Assembly: GCF_034190915.1 (NCBI RefSeq)
Contig: NW_026947496.1
Coordinates: 33,476,001 to 33,540,000, forward strand
Direction of reading: 5' to 3'
Length of the DNA: 64,000 bases
DNA from: Cavia porcellus
Lineage: Eukaryota > Chordata > Mammalia > Rodentia > Caviidae
The position numbers were made by a program, and so were the translations under genes. The notes beneath the pieces are model-generated. The model was not told where the DNA came from and ran no database searches. It saw only the letters and a program-made list of their open reading frames with translations. This document shows positions 36,149 through 47,718 of this stretch, in pieces (position 1 is the stretch's first letter; each line of letters begins with the position of its first letter).

Positions 36149-36292
36149 GCCAGGTGTATTGGTGCATATCTATAATTCCAGCATTTGGGAGGCTGAGACA
36201 GGAGGATTACCATGAGTTTGAGATCAGCTTGGGCTACATAGTATACTCAAGGCCAGCCTGAAGTACAAAGCACAACCCTGTTTCAAAAAACC
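36149..36292 (+). repeat. B1 SINE
   Basis: gccaggtgtattggtgcatatctataattccagcatttggg ... gagtttgagatcagc ... ctcaaggccagcc ... aaccctgtttc. Has the doubled module. Confidence 0.88.
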
Positions 36293-36819
36293 AAACAAAG
36301 TTCTATATTGTTCTGTTTCTGTTTGGGGTTGGAGGTTTTAAAGGAGGTGATAAGAAATACAAGTGATTTAAAAAGGAAGTGCTATATGGTTAGAGCCAGA
36401 GGAGAACCATTCTAGTCTTTGGTGTAAGAAACAGGCAGTTAGTGTACTTCTAGACCCACAAAGAGGCGGTTGGTCCATTTATTCACTAATCATTAACTGG
36501 ATGCAAGGTATTATGAAGACAGGTGCTTGGTAATGACAGTGAATGAAGTAAGAGGATAAGAAGAAATAGACATGCAAAGTAAGAATATTTACATTTGGGT
36601 GTGGCTTTTCAGGTTTTCAAACTAACATTACTTCCTTGGATTGCTAACATGGATAACAGGGCAGACCTTCATGGATAACCTGCTCGGCACCTGTGAAATG
36701 AGGGTAGAAAATATAAGTATTTCTTTTAATGTGAAGCAGTTGGCGGCGGCAGTACCAGGACTCAGATCTACAAGCTCCAACAGGCTGAATACTCTTTGGG
36801 TCAGCAGAGCTTGGTGGCT

Positions 36820-37128
36820 GCCATGGTTTGATCTGAAACATCCTCTAAGGCTTGGTTCCCAGCGTAGTGTTGTTGGGGGTGATGGGCCAGCAGGAGGTCT
36901 TCGGGTTGCTGGTGGTGGAGTACCCTTGAAGCACCTTGCCTGGTCTCTTCCCCTCTTTTGCTTCCCATCCTTAAGGTAAGCAGTGCCCTGCCACACGTTC
37001 CCACCGTGATGTGCTGCACAACTGACCAGGGACTGACACCTCCAATACTATGAGCCAAAATAAACCTTTCTTCTCTGTAAGTTGATGACTTCAGGTATTT
37101 GTTAAGAGTGGCAAGAAGCCAGCTAACA
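36820..37128 (+). mobile_element. MaLR-type solo LTR
   Basis: Starts near catggtttgatctgaaacatcctc and ends ctatgagccaaaataaacctttcttc ... tcaggtatttgttaagagtgg ... ccagctaacaca. The 3' half carries the AATAAA. Homologous to 19490-19853. Confidence 0.65.
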
Positions 37129-37436
37129 CATGGCAATGTGTGAAGTAGAAGCAGAGGTCAGAGAATGCTGTCTCTCTAAGGGTCAGTGCACATAGTGACT
37201 GTAAGAGGCACTTCCCAGTAACGACTGTAAGAGGAAATACTTACCATATTCTAAGTGATAATTACTAGGGAGGAGTGTGCCACAGGATCACGTGCTGCAC
37301 ATCCTTAGAGTTACACAGTGAAAGGTAGAAGGAAGCCAGGATCACCTCTTGGGAGCAACAGAGACCTGGTTGAATTACTCAGTTGGCCAGTGTGTCCTGA
37401 TGAAGGATAAGGCTCAGCTCAGTAAGGAATGATATT

Positions 37437-37557
37437 TGGTTTTGTTGCTTTTTGAGACAGTCTCGCTGTGTAGTTCAGGCTGGCCTCGAACTTGCTGCGT
37501 TCTCTGCCTCAGTCTCCTGAGAATTGGGGTTACAGGCATGTGCCGCCACACCTGGTT
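37437..37557 (-). repeat. short B1 SINE with TSD
   Basis: Reverse B1 lacking the second module (gagacagtctcgctgtgtagttcaggctggcctcgaac ... ggggttacaggcatgtgcc). The duplication aaggaatgatatttg / aaggaatgatgtttg lies on each side. Confidence 0.9.
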
Positions 37558-37846
37558 AAGGAATGATGTTTGATTATACAACAAAAGCCATATTTAGTGT
37601 TTATTCAGGGCATGCATAAATTTTGACTTATGAAATACAGATAGCAGGTATCACCTTTCTCCAAAGGGAAACATGGAGGCTGTCCCCAAGGCCATCAGAT
37701 TTTTGTTTGCTTTTCATACTTTTGAATGGTTTAATAAAAATGAAAGGTTAAAGGCAGAAGGATATCACATGGCTTATTTTTTATTTCATGTTGGGATACT
37801 CTACATATGACCAAAGAATAACATGTCAATGAGCCATCAAAACATA

Positions 37847-37852
37847 CGTGTG

Positions 37853-37890
<38 letters not shown>
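37847..37890 (+). repeat. (TG)n-(AT)n microsatellite
   Basis: cgtgtgtgtgtgc runs straight into about 14 AT units. Confidence 0.95.
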
Positions 37891-38815
37891 ATCAAAGTGC
37901 TAACATTTGCTTTTGCCAAATAAAACTCATCCATTTGTTATATCATTTTGTACTTGCATAAATACACTTTGGCACTGCTGTGTTTTTAGGTGCTGAAAAG
38001 CATCAGAAAGCAAAATACCCAAAAATTCTTGCCATAGAATATACCTTCTAGAAGGAAGGAATGATCATAATCATTTTAAGTAGGTAAAATTTAAAAAGCA
38101 ATGTTTTCTAAACTAATTGCTTAAAGAAATATAAAATAATGAAGGGGGAGATACAAGGTTTACATTGAGGGAAATGTAGGTATTTCATATAGAGTGATAT
38201 AGGTGAGCTTCTCTGAGTACATGATGTTTGTATCAAGATTTAGAGTTAGTAACGAAGCCAGCCGAGTGCATGATTAAGGTAGAGGCATCACAGGTAGTGA
38301 GAAAGGCAGGTGAACAGGTCCAGGAGGATGTCTGCATTGGAGCTACACTGGCTTCTGTACTGTAGGTTCCAGAACAAGTGAGGTGTTTCAGAAAGTCCAA
38401 CTTGAGTCTCCAGAATAAAGGAGAGGAAGATGGAATTTCCCCAGCCATCATAAGTTGGTATCTGAGACAGATTCCTATAGCAGTAAGTAAGTTAAGAAGA
38501 GAAAAAGCACCAAGTTTACTGAGTGTGCAGTGCGTATCTCACAAGAGTAAGGTCACGCCATGCTGTGGCTGAAAGACTCCCCTTAAATAGTAGTTCAGCC
38601 AAGAGCAATACATTTTAGGGAAATTCCAGGACTAAGACAAAGATGACCTGGGCTGTGAAGTCCAGAAAGCTGTGGAAAGGTAAATTTATGGGAAAAGTCT
38701 GCTTGGAGACCTCTGTGGTCCCCTGTCTCTGAGCTGAGGAGCAAGCACTGTAAAAGAATCCATATCTAGTCATTAGGCAAGAAGGGCAGGAGAAAGACAG
38801 AAAGACCTGGGGTTT
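37891..38815. other. intronic, no gene seen
   Basis: AT-rich at first, then mixed composition. No repeat or coding signal recognised. Confidence 0.45.
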
Positions 38816-38819
38816 TGTT

Positions 38820-38984
38820 CTTTTGTTTGTTTGTATTTTAATTCTTGATCTTCTTGAGGCAAGGTCTTACTGTGTCCTACAGGCTGGCCTTGAGCTCACT
38901 ATGTAGCTTGGGTTGGCCTCAAACTTGCAGTGATTCTCCTGCTGCAGCCCTCTGAGTGTTACCATGATTGGCTGGCTTAGAAAG
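38820..38984 (-). repeat. B1 SINE
   Basis: Reverse B1 (gaggcaaggtcttactgtgtcctacaggctggcc ... cactatgtagcttgggttggcc), 3' part diverged. The flanking agaaagacct occurs on both sides. Confidence 0.85.
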
Positions 38985-39852
38985 ACCTTTTGCTTTTGTG
39001 AATCTCTAGTTTGGTTTAAGAACCAAATGATTCTGTCAAGATGATCAGCCTTAAAAGACCAGAGATGTGCAATGACTGAGAGGGAGCAGAGGGATATGTA
39101 ATTTGAATTCTAAATTTTGTATTTTGCATTATTGTTTATCGTGCAAATTACCGAAATTAATGTTTGACTAAAAGTCTTAATGTGGAGAGATAAAAAAAAA
39201 AAAATACAGGGTTATTCCCCGTCAGAAACAGGCCTTACTTTCTTGTGCTGACTTTCCTCTTTGTTGTGCTGTTTATCCAAAGTGATCATTAGTAAATTGC
39301 TTGAAATTACTAGTAATTAATCGCTAATTAGAAAATAGTAAAATGCTGGTAAAATCATTAATGAAATTCTGTTGTGGATAGTCACTGCTATAAGCTCACA
39401 GGTCTTCAGTGGTAAAACATAGCACATTCATAGCTGGTTTGAGATTCCTAAAACTGGGAGCAAGCTCCTGGCCCCTTCTATTCTGTGTGTGTTTGGAAGA
39501 ACGCTTTCTGGGGCCACACAAAGGAGTACCTGAGGACTGGTAGCTGATTCTTTCCATTTTGTTGTCTTTGCTTTTTGATCAGTTTCCTCAACAGAAGGGC
39601 AGTTACCAGCTCTGTGCTCCAGCACCTGCTTCCTGTTTCTGTGCTCCACTCAGCGATCTCCTGGACTGAATACGTAAGACCCCAAGTATGCACTCAAAGA
39701 GGTGTGTGACAAGGACTTGGGTATTCACTCGAATGATGCCTCCTTGGGACCTGGAGGGCTTACACTGACTATGTGATGCTTGACCCCTCCCTCTTTCTCT
39801 CTTATACAGCATATTTTTAAGCTGCTCATTTGGCTCCTGATAGTATTTGAAT
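38985..39852. other. intronic, no gene seen
   Basis: AT-rich around 39050-39400. Short overlapping frames on the - strand at 39428-39812 show no family feature. Confidence 0.45.
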
Positions 39853-39972
39853 TTTTTGTTGTTTTGAGATAGAGTCTTAAACGCAGGCTGGCTTTGAACT
39901 CATGGAGATCTTTCTGTCTCAGCCTCACAAGTGGTATGATTACAGATGTGTGCCACTGTTCCTGGCTAATGT
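39853..39972 (-). repeat. diverged B1 SINE
   Basis: gagatagagtcttaaacgcaggctggctttgaactcatgg ... gtggtatgattacagatgtgtgcc, monomer without the second module. Confidence 0.75.
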
Positions 39973-40470
39973 TCACATTGTAGAATGCTCTCCTTTTTGT
40001 TTCCACACTAGATTTTTCATTAGACAAGAGCATGAACCTGGTGCTGTGTTTCATTGCAGAGTCTGCAGCATTTCCAAAGTATGGTACCCAGTAGGTGTGT
40101 CGCAGAGCTCCAAATGACAGAACTGAGGTTCACTCTTGTGTGTTGGGGCAGTGAGAGCCCAGAGGGTGGTTTTTCTGGTTTACTTTGCTTTGTTGAATCC
40201 CATTTTCTCATCAGAAGAGCCACCTTCCTTCTCCTTACCAAGTTCCTGCTCATTATGTGCTGAGAATGTATACAGTAAAAGAACTTTAAGATCTTACAAA
40301 GCATTGAACAGTCTGTGTGTGTTTGTAGTAGCCCTGCGAGCATTAAGGCAAATTTTTGGAAAGGGCCCATTATGAGGGTGTGTAACACCTATGGTTATTT
40401 TTAGAATATTTCTATTGATGAATTATTAGTTTAACTTTGAGCTTTATTATATTAAATAATGCATACTTAT

Positions 40471-41175
40471 CAGGAAAATGACTATTAATAAATGATAAAT
40501 TTTTAATATGTAATGAGTGTGTAGAACATCAACATTTTCAACATCAGTTGTTTACCTGCTTATAATATTTAAAAAATAACAGCAGAAATAAATTTCTATG
40601 TGAACTACAATGAAAATACAAGCATAGCTCTACCACAGAAGTAATCTTTGTTCCAATTCCAACACCCAAGGCACGACACCAGCACGTTCCATACACACGT
40701 CTCACTCACACTGACAGCACGTGTGCCTAACTTTCTTTTCCTGTTTGCAGATCACACTTGTCACCTCTCCTGTCTCCCTCTTGTGTCAGGAGCTTTCTGT
40801 TACATTATACAATGTCCACTAAGCAGGAAAATGAAATATCAATAAAATATATATGGAGTATTTAGAATCAACATCAACATTTTCTACACCAGCTGTTCAC
40901 GAAATCTAAAAAATAGGAACAGAAATAAATTCCTTTGTGAACTACAGTGAAAATACAAATAAGAGCGATCACAAAAGTAGTCTTTACTCCAAGTATCACA
41001 CCTACTGCAGTTTCCACACATAAGAAGAGCATGTTTCACACGCAAATAGTGCCGACACTGATTGCACATGGGTTTTGTTTTCCTGTCTCCTTTGGTAGGA
41101 CATCCTTGACATGGTGCTGGTTTTCTTGTGTTCTTAGGAGGTTCTTGTGATGCTTCACGTGTCTGATCACCAGTC
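40471..41175. repeat. ~350 bp tandem duplication at the 3' end of the piggyBac relic
   Basis: Two diverged copies, 40471-40823 and 40824-41175, offset 353 bp. Paired landmarks: caggaaaatg (40471 / 40824), atcaacattttc.acac/aacat (about 40528 / 40870), gaacagaaataaattc-like, and gaactacartgaaaatacaa. The second copy covers the Cys-rich C terminus of the transposase frame (- strand). The first is a degraded duplicate. Confidence 0.65.
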
Positions 41176-41479
41176 TGCTGTAGAGACTTTCACAGTTCTT
41201 TGGGCAGATATATACTGTTCTTCTGTTGTACACTGATCATTTATAAATTCCAATCCTGATCCTCTAAGAAAGTTTCTCTGTGATGTTTTGTGCCTGTTGT
41301 TTTCTTTGTAAACTATGAGACTTATGCCTGGTATGGTTAGGATCCAGTAAAACACAACCATTGGCCCACACTTTGTATTTTGAGCATAGCTCATCAATAA
41401 CATCTACTTTACCATTCATTTTGTTGTAAAATGTGCCCATTTGTGGCTTCATTTGTGTTGAGGACTCAATGTCAATCTT

Positions 41480-41632
41480 GTTTGTTTGTTTGTGTAACTG
41501 TATAGTAGCTTTGAACTTACTACATAACCTTGAACTCACTGCATAACCCAGGCCTTGAGTTTACAGGAACCTCCTGCTTCAGCCTCCTGAATGCTAGGAT
41601 TATAAATATGCACTACCATGCCTGCTGTCACT
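41480..41632 (-). repeat. diverged B1 inserted in the piggyBac relic
   Basis: Reverse B1 (tagctttgaacttactacataaccttgaactcactgcataaccc ... gctaggattataaatatgc) with a (ttgt)n start. It separates the HHDDKTDSDS segment from the MKPQMGTFYNK segment of the transposase frame, so it inserted after the gene arrived. Confidence 0.75.
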
Positions 41633-42027
41633 ATCAGTCTTATCATCATGGTGTAACATTGACAGTATGGGTAGTAATTTGTTTTTCTTCACCATATAGG
41701 AGGTCAGTGTTACCTTTTTCTGACATCTAAAGATGGTACTATATATTTCTCTATAGTGAACTTGCAACATTGTTTTTAGAAATTTCCACTTTGTTCTTAC
41801 TATTAGTTCTTGTGCAGTTAACTACCTTTTTTTTAGGAAGCAAATGTAACATCAGTGGGTAGCTAGTAAACTAATTGTTGAATGTGACATTTGGGTTACA
41901 TTTTGAAATAGGTGCAACAAATCTGTTTACAAAGTCATATGGTTTATTACTGCAAAAAGAAAGACTTGGTGGCTGAGTTCTAGGATAAATTTCTAAATTC
42001 AAGCGTAAAATATCTTCACATATTATC

Positions 42028-42200
42028 GGTACGTGTGTGTGCTTGTGCGCATGCGCACACGCGCATCTGTTTTCAAACCGGGCCTCGCTGTGCAGTTCTT
42101 CATCTCACTTTGTAGTCCAGGCTGGCCTTGTACTCACGGCCATCCTCCTTGCCTCAGCCTCTCAAGGGCTGGAATTACAGGCATGCACACTGTGTTCAGT
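42028..42200 (-). repeat. B1 in the piggyBac relic with a GT/GC-rich tail
   Basis: Reverse B1 (aaccgggcctcgctgtgcagttc ... cactttgtagtccaggctggcc ... gctggaattacaggcatgc). Where its A tail is expected there is alternating purine-pyrimidine sequence, including a perfect 16 bp palindrome tgtgcgcatgcgcaca at 42044-42059. It interrupts the transposase region where the second catalytic Asp would be. Confidence 0.82.
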
Positions 42201-43130
42201 TCAAGGCATATATTTTATACCATGTTTGTAACCTGTACCTGACATATACTGCCGAAAGCTTCCACAACCATGAGATAATGCAAACTGTTTGTTAATTGTT
42301 GAGTGGTTGGATGGGGGATAAGTTGCTGGGCAGTTCGAAACAAAGCTTTCAACGAATAAATGAACAGCAGCCAAATTTTCAGATTTTATTTTTCTTTCTT
42401 GGCAGGCCATTTTATCATCAAATAGGCAAAATAGGCAATTTTGAAGGAAAGCAAATCTCATGAGGGTCATTATTGTTCTAACAATCTCAATGCCACATCT
42501 GTCACTTTTCCATAAATCCTTTAGATTCTGATTAGTGTGGTTACAATGATAAAGCCCTGCTATGAAGGCTCAGAAGGTTCAGATAGTGAGGCGTCGTGAT
42601 AAATATATTTTTGAGTATAGAGTATTTCCACGTATCTCATTATTAGCACATTTCAAAACAGCTTGTAGCAGTCGCCTGTGGCAAACAATTTCCAACATTG
42701 AATCACGTTATTGGGCCTTCTAGCTAATAGCTTTCACCCCTGGCAAGAACCTAATAACATTTCGTGATCTAGTTCCAACATTAGATCATTCAGGTATATC
42801 TGACCATTTTGCAGCGAAATGTTGATTTACATTACTGTTTTCTTCTTCCGCTGAATCAAGGGCTCCATTCTGTACTTCTCTATCTGTCATAGCTCCACCT
42901 GTCATATATTGTTGACTTCTTTGGCTTACATGATGCAAGCCACCATTTGTAGCTGAGTCACCTGATGATTTACTTTGTACCTCCTCCCAAAGTTGTAAAA
43001 GTGGATTTTCATGCAACATTTTACATTGGACTAATTCTATAAGAAAAATCAAAAGAAAACATTTAACTAAAAATTCTAAGTGCACAAAAGTGTAACAGCA
43101 CATAATGTGAGTAAAACTCACCTATTTCCA

Positions 43131-43630
43131 CTTTGACATAAATGTATACATCTTGCTGTTCATCATTCCAAGTGAGTGAACACAAAGATTCCTTCCTGTA
43201 TTTGCCCAACCCAGCTGCTGAGGCACAAAGCAGGCTCCCATTATGCTAAAGTACATATTTTCATTAGGAAATAGGGTGTGGGTGTCTGCGGCCCGTATGA
43301 GGAACTGAGCATGCTGGGTCCTCTTTCCCATTAATATCACCAGGAGGAGAATTGATGTTTTTGAAAGTTGTCCAGTTTTTAGAGCTCAGCTTTGAGATCA
43401 TCAGTATTTGCAGGAATTTGGCATTGTAGTAGTTCTTTCTGTGTTTCACTAGGTTTTGGTTTTGAGTTGGCGCTCCTCCCTGAAGAGCAGGCCTGAGCAA
43501 TTGTCTTGTCTTCCAGGTAGACTAGATCAGGCCCAAATATGGGCTTATATCTCCCACCACCAGCTTGCTTTGAGCCATTGCTAACCTGGAGCTTTGGGAG
43601 AAGGAAACAGCAATTGATTACAGAGTAAAC
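43131..43630. other. region upstream of the piggyBac relic
   Basis: No repeat recognised. On the - strand an open frame continues toward a donor-like site at 43121, so part of this may be the 5' end of the transposase gene. I see no terminal inverted repeat. Confidence 0.35.
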
Positions 43631-43631
43631 A

Positions 43632-43815
43632 GTGGGCCAGGTGTGGTGGCGCTGACCTTTAATCCCAGCTACTCAGGACACTGAAGCAAGGGAAGATTGC
43701 AAGTTTGAGGCCCGACTAGGAAAGTTAGCAGGATCTTTCTCAAAGAATGAAAAAGGGATTGGAGAGGTACCTTAGAGCAGATGCCTTGAATTCAATCCTG
43801 GTATTGGAAAAAATA
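43632..43815 (+). repeat. B1-ID fusion SINE (B1-dID type)
   Basis: gggccaggtgtggtggcgctgacctttaatcccagctactcagg ... gcaggatctttctcaaag, then an ID half (gggattggagaggtacctta ... gaattcaatcctggtattgg). Confidence 0.75.
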
Positions 43816-44814
43816 TTTTTAAAAAGCACTGTGAGGGACATAGTTGCTCCTATTCACTTCAGCAGTGGCACTCTTCTGATGACAGTGAAGGATTGCAAAG
43901 GAGACAGCTTTCTATCCAAAGGGGAATCCAAGGTGAGACTCCATTCTCCAGGCAGACTGGAATCTTCCTTCAGCAGGGGGAGAAGCAGACGATCCTGCTC
44001 TGAAGAGTTAAACATTCTTGGTGGTATTTGAGTAAAATAGCTTTGTGGAGACATGTATCATTTTTAAAAAGCTTGGAAACGTAGGAAATCGCAGTCACAC
44101 CACACTGATGTCAGGGTGTGCTTAGCTCTGCTCTGATTTTATTGCCAAGTGGCAGGTTGAGTAATAATAAAGGAAGAAACAGATTCTTACTTCGTAACAC
44201 AGAAGCTCGTCATGATGCCCAGCCTTTCTTCTGACCCGGCGGTTAGCTTGTGCACAGCTGATGATTATATCCCAATTTCCTCTCCACTGAAAGAAAGATA
44301 CAGTGGGCTTCTAAGGAATTAATAATAGATGATAATGGTAAAATGAGTTGACTTCAAATGTTTATTTTCATGTGTTAGGAAAAATTTCCGTCTGATGGAA
44401 ATTTAGTAGCATTTTACTTGTGAATATTTTATTCCTCAAATAGGAGCCCCTGTAGGTTGTTCCCTGGGGTGTTGTTTTCTGGGAAAATGCCGAAAGTGAA
44501 GTTCATGTCTGTCCCACATCTGACTGTTATAGCTGTGTCTTCCTCAGAGATGATGGCGAAGATGCTGACCCGGGGAAGCTCACAATTCCAGGCTCAATCC
44601 CTTATAAACTGGCGACTGTCTTAGAATCCAGTGAGTTTATCCTGGGAGGATGTGTGTTACTGACAGGCACGTCAAGGCATAGAATTATCCAAGGACACTT
44701 GTGGTAAGGGTGCTGCCAGCCAGATATGCTCATTCCTGCTCCTAGGTGGTGGGAACAGCAGTGGGGTGGAGAACTCAGCCAGGGCAGGCCACTTTATGTC
44801 AAAGTGTGGCCTTT
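43816..44814. other. intronic, no gene seen
   Basis: Mixed composition with no recognised repeat. Frames under 95 codons. Confidence 0.45.
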
Positions 44815-45000
44815 GATGTTGGGAGTGGTGGTACATACCTGTAATCTCAACACCCTGGGAAGATGAGGCAGGTTGATCATAAATTTGAAGCCCAATCTGG
44901 AAAGTTTAAAATTTAGCAAGACCCTGTCTCAAAATAAAATTTTAAAAAGGCTGAGGATGTAGTGTGAAGGTCCTGGTTTCAATTTCCAGTGCCAAGAGAA
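44815..45000 (+). repeat. B1-ID fusion SINE (B1-dID type)
   Basis: gggagtggtggtacatacctgtaatctcaacaccctgggaagatgaggcagg ... agcaagaccctgtctcaaaat, linker, then ggctgaggatgtagtgtgaagg ... ttccagtgcc. A clear example of the fusion with no doubled B1 module. Confidence 0.8.
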
Positions 45001-47625
45001 GGGAAAAAAGTGCCCCCTTCAAGGTGATGTGAGTCTGCATAGGACCCTGAGAGCTTCTTGGGTGCAGTCTCCTATGCTGAAGATTCTGAGTTTCAGCTGG
45101 AGTCTGTATAATCTTAGAGAGATGTAAACTGGTAATAATAATACAAGTGATGCCATCAATTAACATGGTTTTTAGTTGCAATAAACAACAGTACCAACGT
45201 CCCGTGGCATAACCTACCAGAGCAGTATGTTACCTTTCTCACACTGAGGTCTGGTGGGAAGCAGTTCTGTTGTTGAGACGGAGCATTTCCTGTCTCTCCG
45301 ACTGCACACTAGCTTCATCCTCACTCATACTTCAGCCTCACAGGACTGTAGCTTTGCAGTGATGATAGTGGGAGAAACCAGCACTTCCAAACTCTATCCT
45401 TGTGGTCGCTCTCAGCTCTGGAGAGATGAAAAGAAACAGTGAGGCCTCTGGTGTGGGACAGGGAGAGAGAAGGGCTCCACGTGCTTGCTGTGGGCATGGA
45501 GGACCCTGATAAAGTTGGAGCCAGGTCAGGAGGAGGAAGAGTTGTGCAAGTGAGAAAGGCCCATAGTGTCCTGAGTCTGACATCTGGTTCCCTAAGATCA
45601 AGATCCATAGGTGAAGTGAGCTTGGAAAGATGTAGGCCTGTGGGGAGAGGTCTTCATTCTAATGCCCAAGGCAGGAGATGGTAGCCCAAGAGGCAGATGA
45701 CACAGGATAAAAGGCCAAACTGGGACACCACAGTGCTGGGACAGAAAAGGCAAGGAACTGTGGGACTCCTCCAGCCTGTGGCTCCTGTGTGCATAGAACC
45801 TTAGGGGTACAGTGGAGTCAGGGATGGGCCTGGGGAGCTCTGATGGGCAGCTGAGCTTTTCTCTGGGCTGGAGCAGGGTGAAGGGAAGCAGCTGTGCTGT
45901 GTAGATATGGGGGGTAGAGATACAGTGGGGTCTGCAGTTACTGTACTTGGGGCTGAGAGACAAAGGTGTATCCGCCTATTCATAAGCTAAATAACTAAAC
46001 TAGCTCATACTAGGTCACAGGTAGGGTAGACCCTGATCTCCTCGGAGCTCTCAGGGTAGCCCTGGTTTTTAGGCTGGCATTTGCTATAGGCCAAGAGGTG
46101 AAAGAGACAGGAAATCCTTTGTGGGCAGTGAGTACAAATGGAATAATTAGAGGTCAAGGAGGAAGGAGACCCATGGCCGGCAGATGGCAGTGAGAGGGAC
46201 ACATGTGGAGCCAAGGAAAGAAATATTTCAAGGACAAATGGGAATCTGTGTAGTCAAATGGTGCTTAGAAGCTGAGAAGGTAAGGACAGAAATAATTTGG
46301 GGACTTGGTGAGATAGGAACCACAGAAGCTCAGGTTGAACTGGCTGCAGGGAGTATGTGCTTAGAATCTAGGCTTCCCTCCTACCCTATGGCAGGGAAAG
46401 GGGTGTCTTCCCATCACATCTTCCCCCTTCCACATCTGGCATTTCATGTGTTACAAGATTTATAGTGAAGATGACTTTGTTGAATCAAATATTTAATCTG
46501 GAATGTGGAATGGGAGTCCTTTATTAAAGTGTCAGTGTTATGAACAGCATGTCATCTCTGCCCTGCTCCTTTCATTTGCATCTTCTCTTTAATACAGCTT
46601 TGCCACAGATGAGACTATACCCCCCACCCTGATGTTTCCCGGGGTGTGTGCAATTGTTTGGCTTCTGTGAGTCTTTTGTCTTGGGGGAGGCTCTGCACAC
46701 TTAATCAGGCTCCATTCACAATTGTGCCTGGTGGTGCTACTTCTCATGGCCTGGCACATGGTCAGGCTCAGCAAACACAAGTAAAGCTTAAGACAAAGTA
46801 CACCCTATCGTGGACACCACTGCAGCCCCATGAAGAAGGAGGTGAGTGTTTCCAGGTCCTCTGGGACCCTTCCTGGAGCCACAGCTGTACATGAGAGTTT
46901 CTTCCAGTGAAGGCCCCCACCTTGATCACTTGTTCACCCTTAGTTCGGCCCTGGGAGCCATTCTGAAGGCCTCTGCTCTGGAAGGATCCTGATGTGTGGT
47001 AGTAGCCCATAGGTTGGTAAAAGTCAGACTTAGCATGCATAAGTGGCTGTGCATGGCTGTTTAGGAGAAGAGCATTTTCTGGAACACTGCAGGCCTCTGA
47101 TGGGTTAGTAAGATCCATATTGATTCTCTGGCCTCCAGCCTGGCAGATGGCCTGGGCTCCTTCCAGAACTTGCCTCCTAACAAGTTACACAAGGGCCAAC
47201 AGCTGGCTTAGTTTAAATCCCCAAGAACACTACTGAAACAACCCAAACCTCCTCCCTTGTCTCCATTTGGCCTGAGAGTTTATGTTCGTAGGGTACATTC
47301 TGAGGTTTGAACAGTGCTTCCATCTAGGAGACTATGAAATCATTACAGATTTGTGGGGGGCTTCAAATTAAGAAATCTCATTTGGCTGTGTCTTAATCTT
47401 CTAAGTGCCATAGTTCAGTTTGTCCTATATATTTGGGAAGGTACAGTTTTAGTACTATCTATATAAAAGCAGGCTTTTAAAAAGTAAAGAAAACCTAGAA
47501 TTTTCTTCCTCAAAGTTGTCTAAGTGAACAAAGGTGTTCCTACATCCTTTTGAAGTCTCTTCTTTTTAACTTTTCATCATGCATAGTTACTTTCAAATCT
47601 AGAGACTAGTATATAATAAATACAC
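45001..47625. other. intronic, no gene or clear repeat
   Basis: Purine-rich, GC-moderate sequence. Overlapping frames on both strands (up to 121 codons at 45598-45963) arise from low stop density and carry no motif. Confidence 0.45.
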
Positions 47626-47629
47626 AGTG

Positions 47630-47718
47630 GTTTTTTTATCGGTACTGGGGATCAAACTCATGACCACGTGCTTGTGAATCAGGTGCTTACACCACTGAGC
47701 TAAATCCCTGGTCCCTCC
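47630..47718 (-). repeat. ID SINE
   Basis: Reverse ID (ttatcggtactggggatcaaactcatgaccacgtgc ... cactgagctaaatccctggtccc). Confidence 0.88.

Larger units (their letters stand above)
40884..43121 (-). pseudogene. decayed piggyBac-type transposase gene
   Basis: Read on the - strand, broken frames together follow a vertebrate piggyBac (PGBD-like, DDE_Tnp_1_7) transposase in the right order. First comes an acidic N-terminal part (42786-43037), then a stretch with NLKDLWKSD and MRFAFLQNCL (about 42420-42520), then FVSNCPATYPP and FRQYMSGTGYKHGIK (42201-42350), then HHDDKTDSDS (about 41640) and KMNGKVDVIDELCSKYKV (about 41365-41420). The C-terminal Cys-rich domain follows (CPTKGDRKTK, CNQC, LLMCGNC; 41000-41100). 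Several stops and frameshifts break it, and two B1 elements interrupt it. At the first expected catalytic site the family's TID is TIN here, so the acidic residue is lost; the late 'VD.ID' Asp is kept. It lies antisense inside KCNK1 intron 1. It cannot be PGBD5, which has a multi-exon structure. No TTAA-flanked terminal repeats were recognised. Confidence 0.88.

Noticed and set aside
40884..43121. Functional domesticated PGBD gene
   Set aside because: Stops, frameshifts, two SINE insertions and loss of an expected catalytic Asp exclude an intact product.
45598..45963. 121-codon - strand frame
   Set aside because: Ser/Pro/His-rich, overlapped by equally long frames on the other strand, no domain or splice context.
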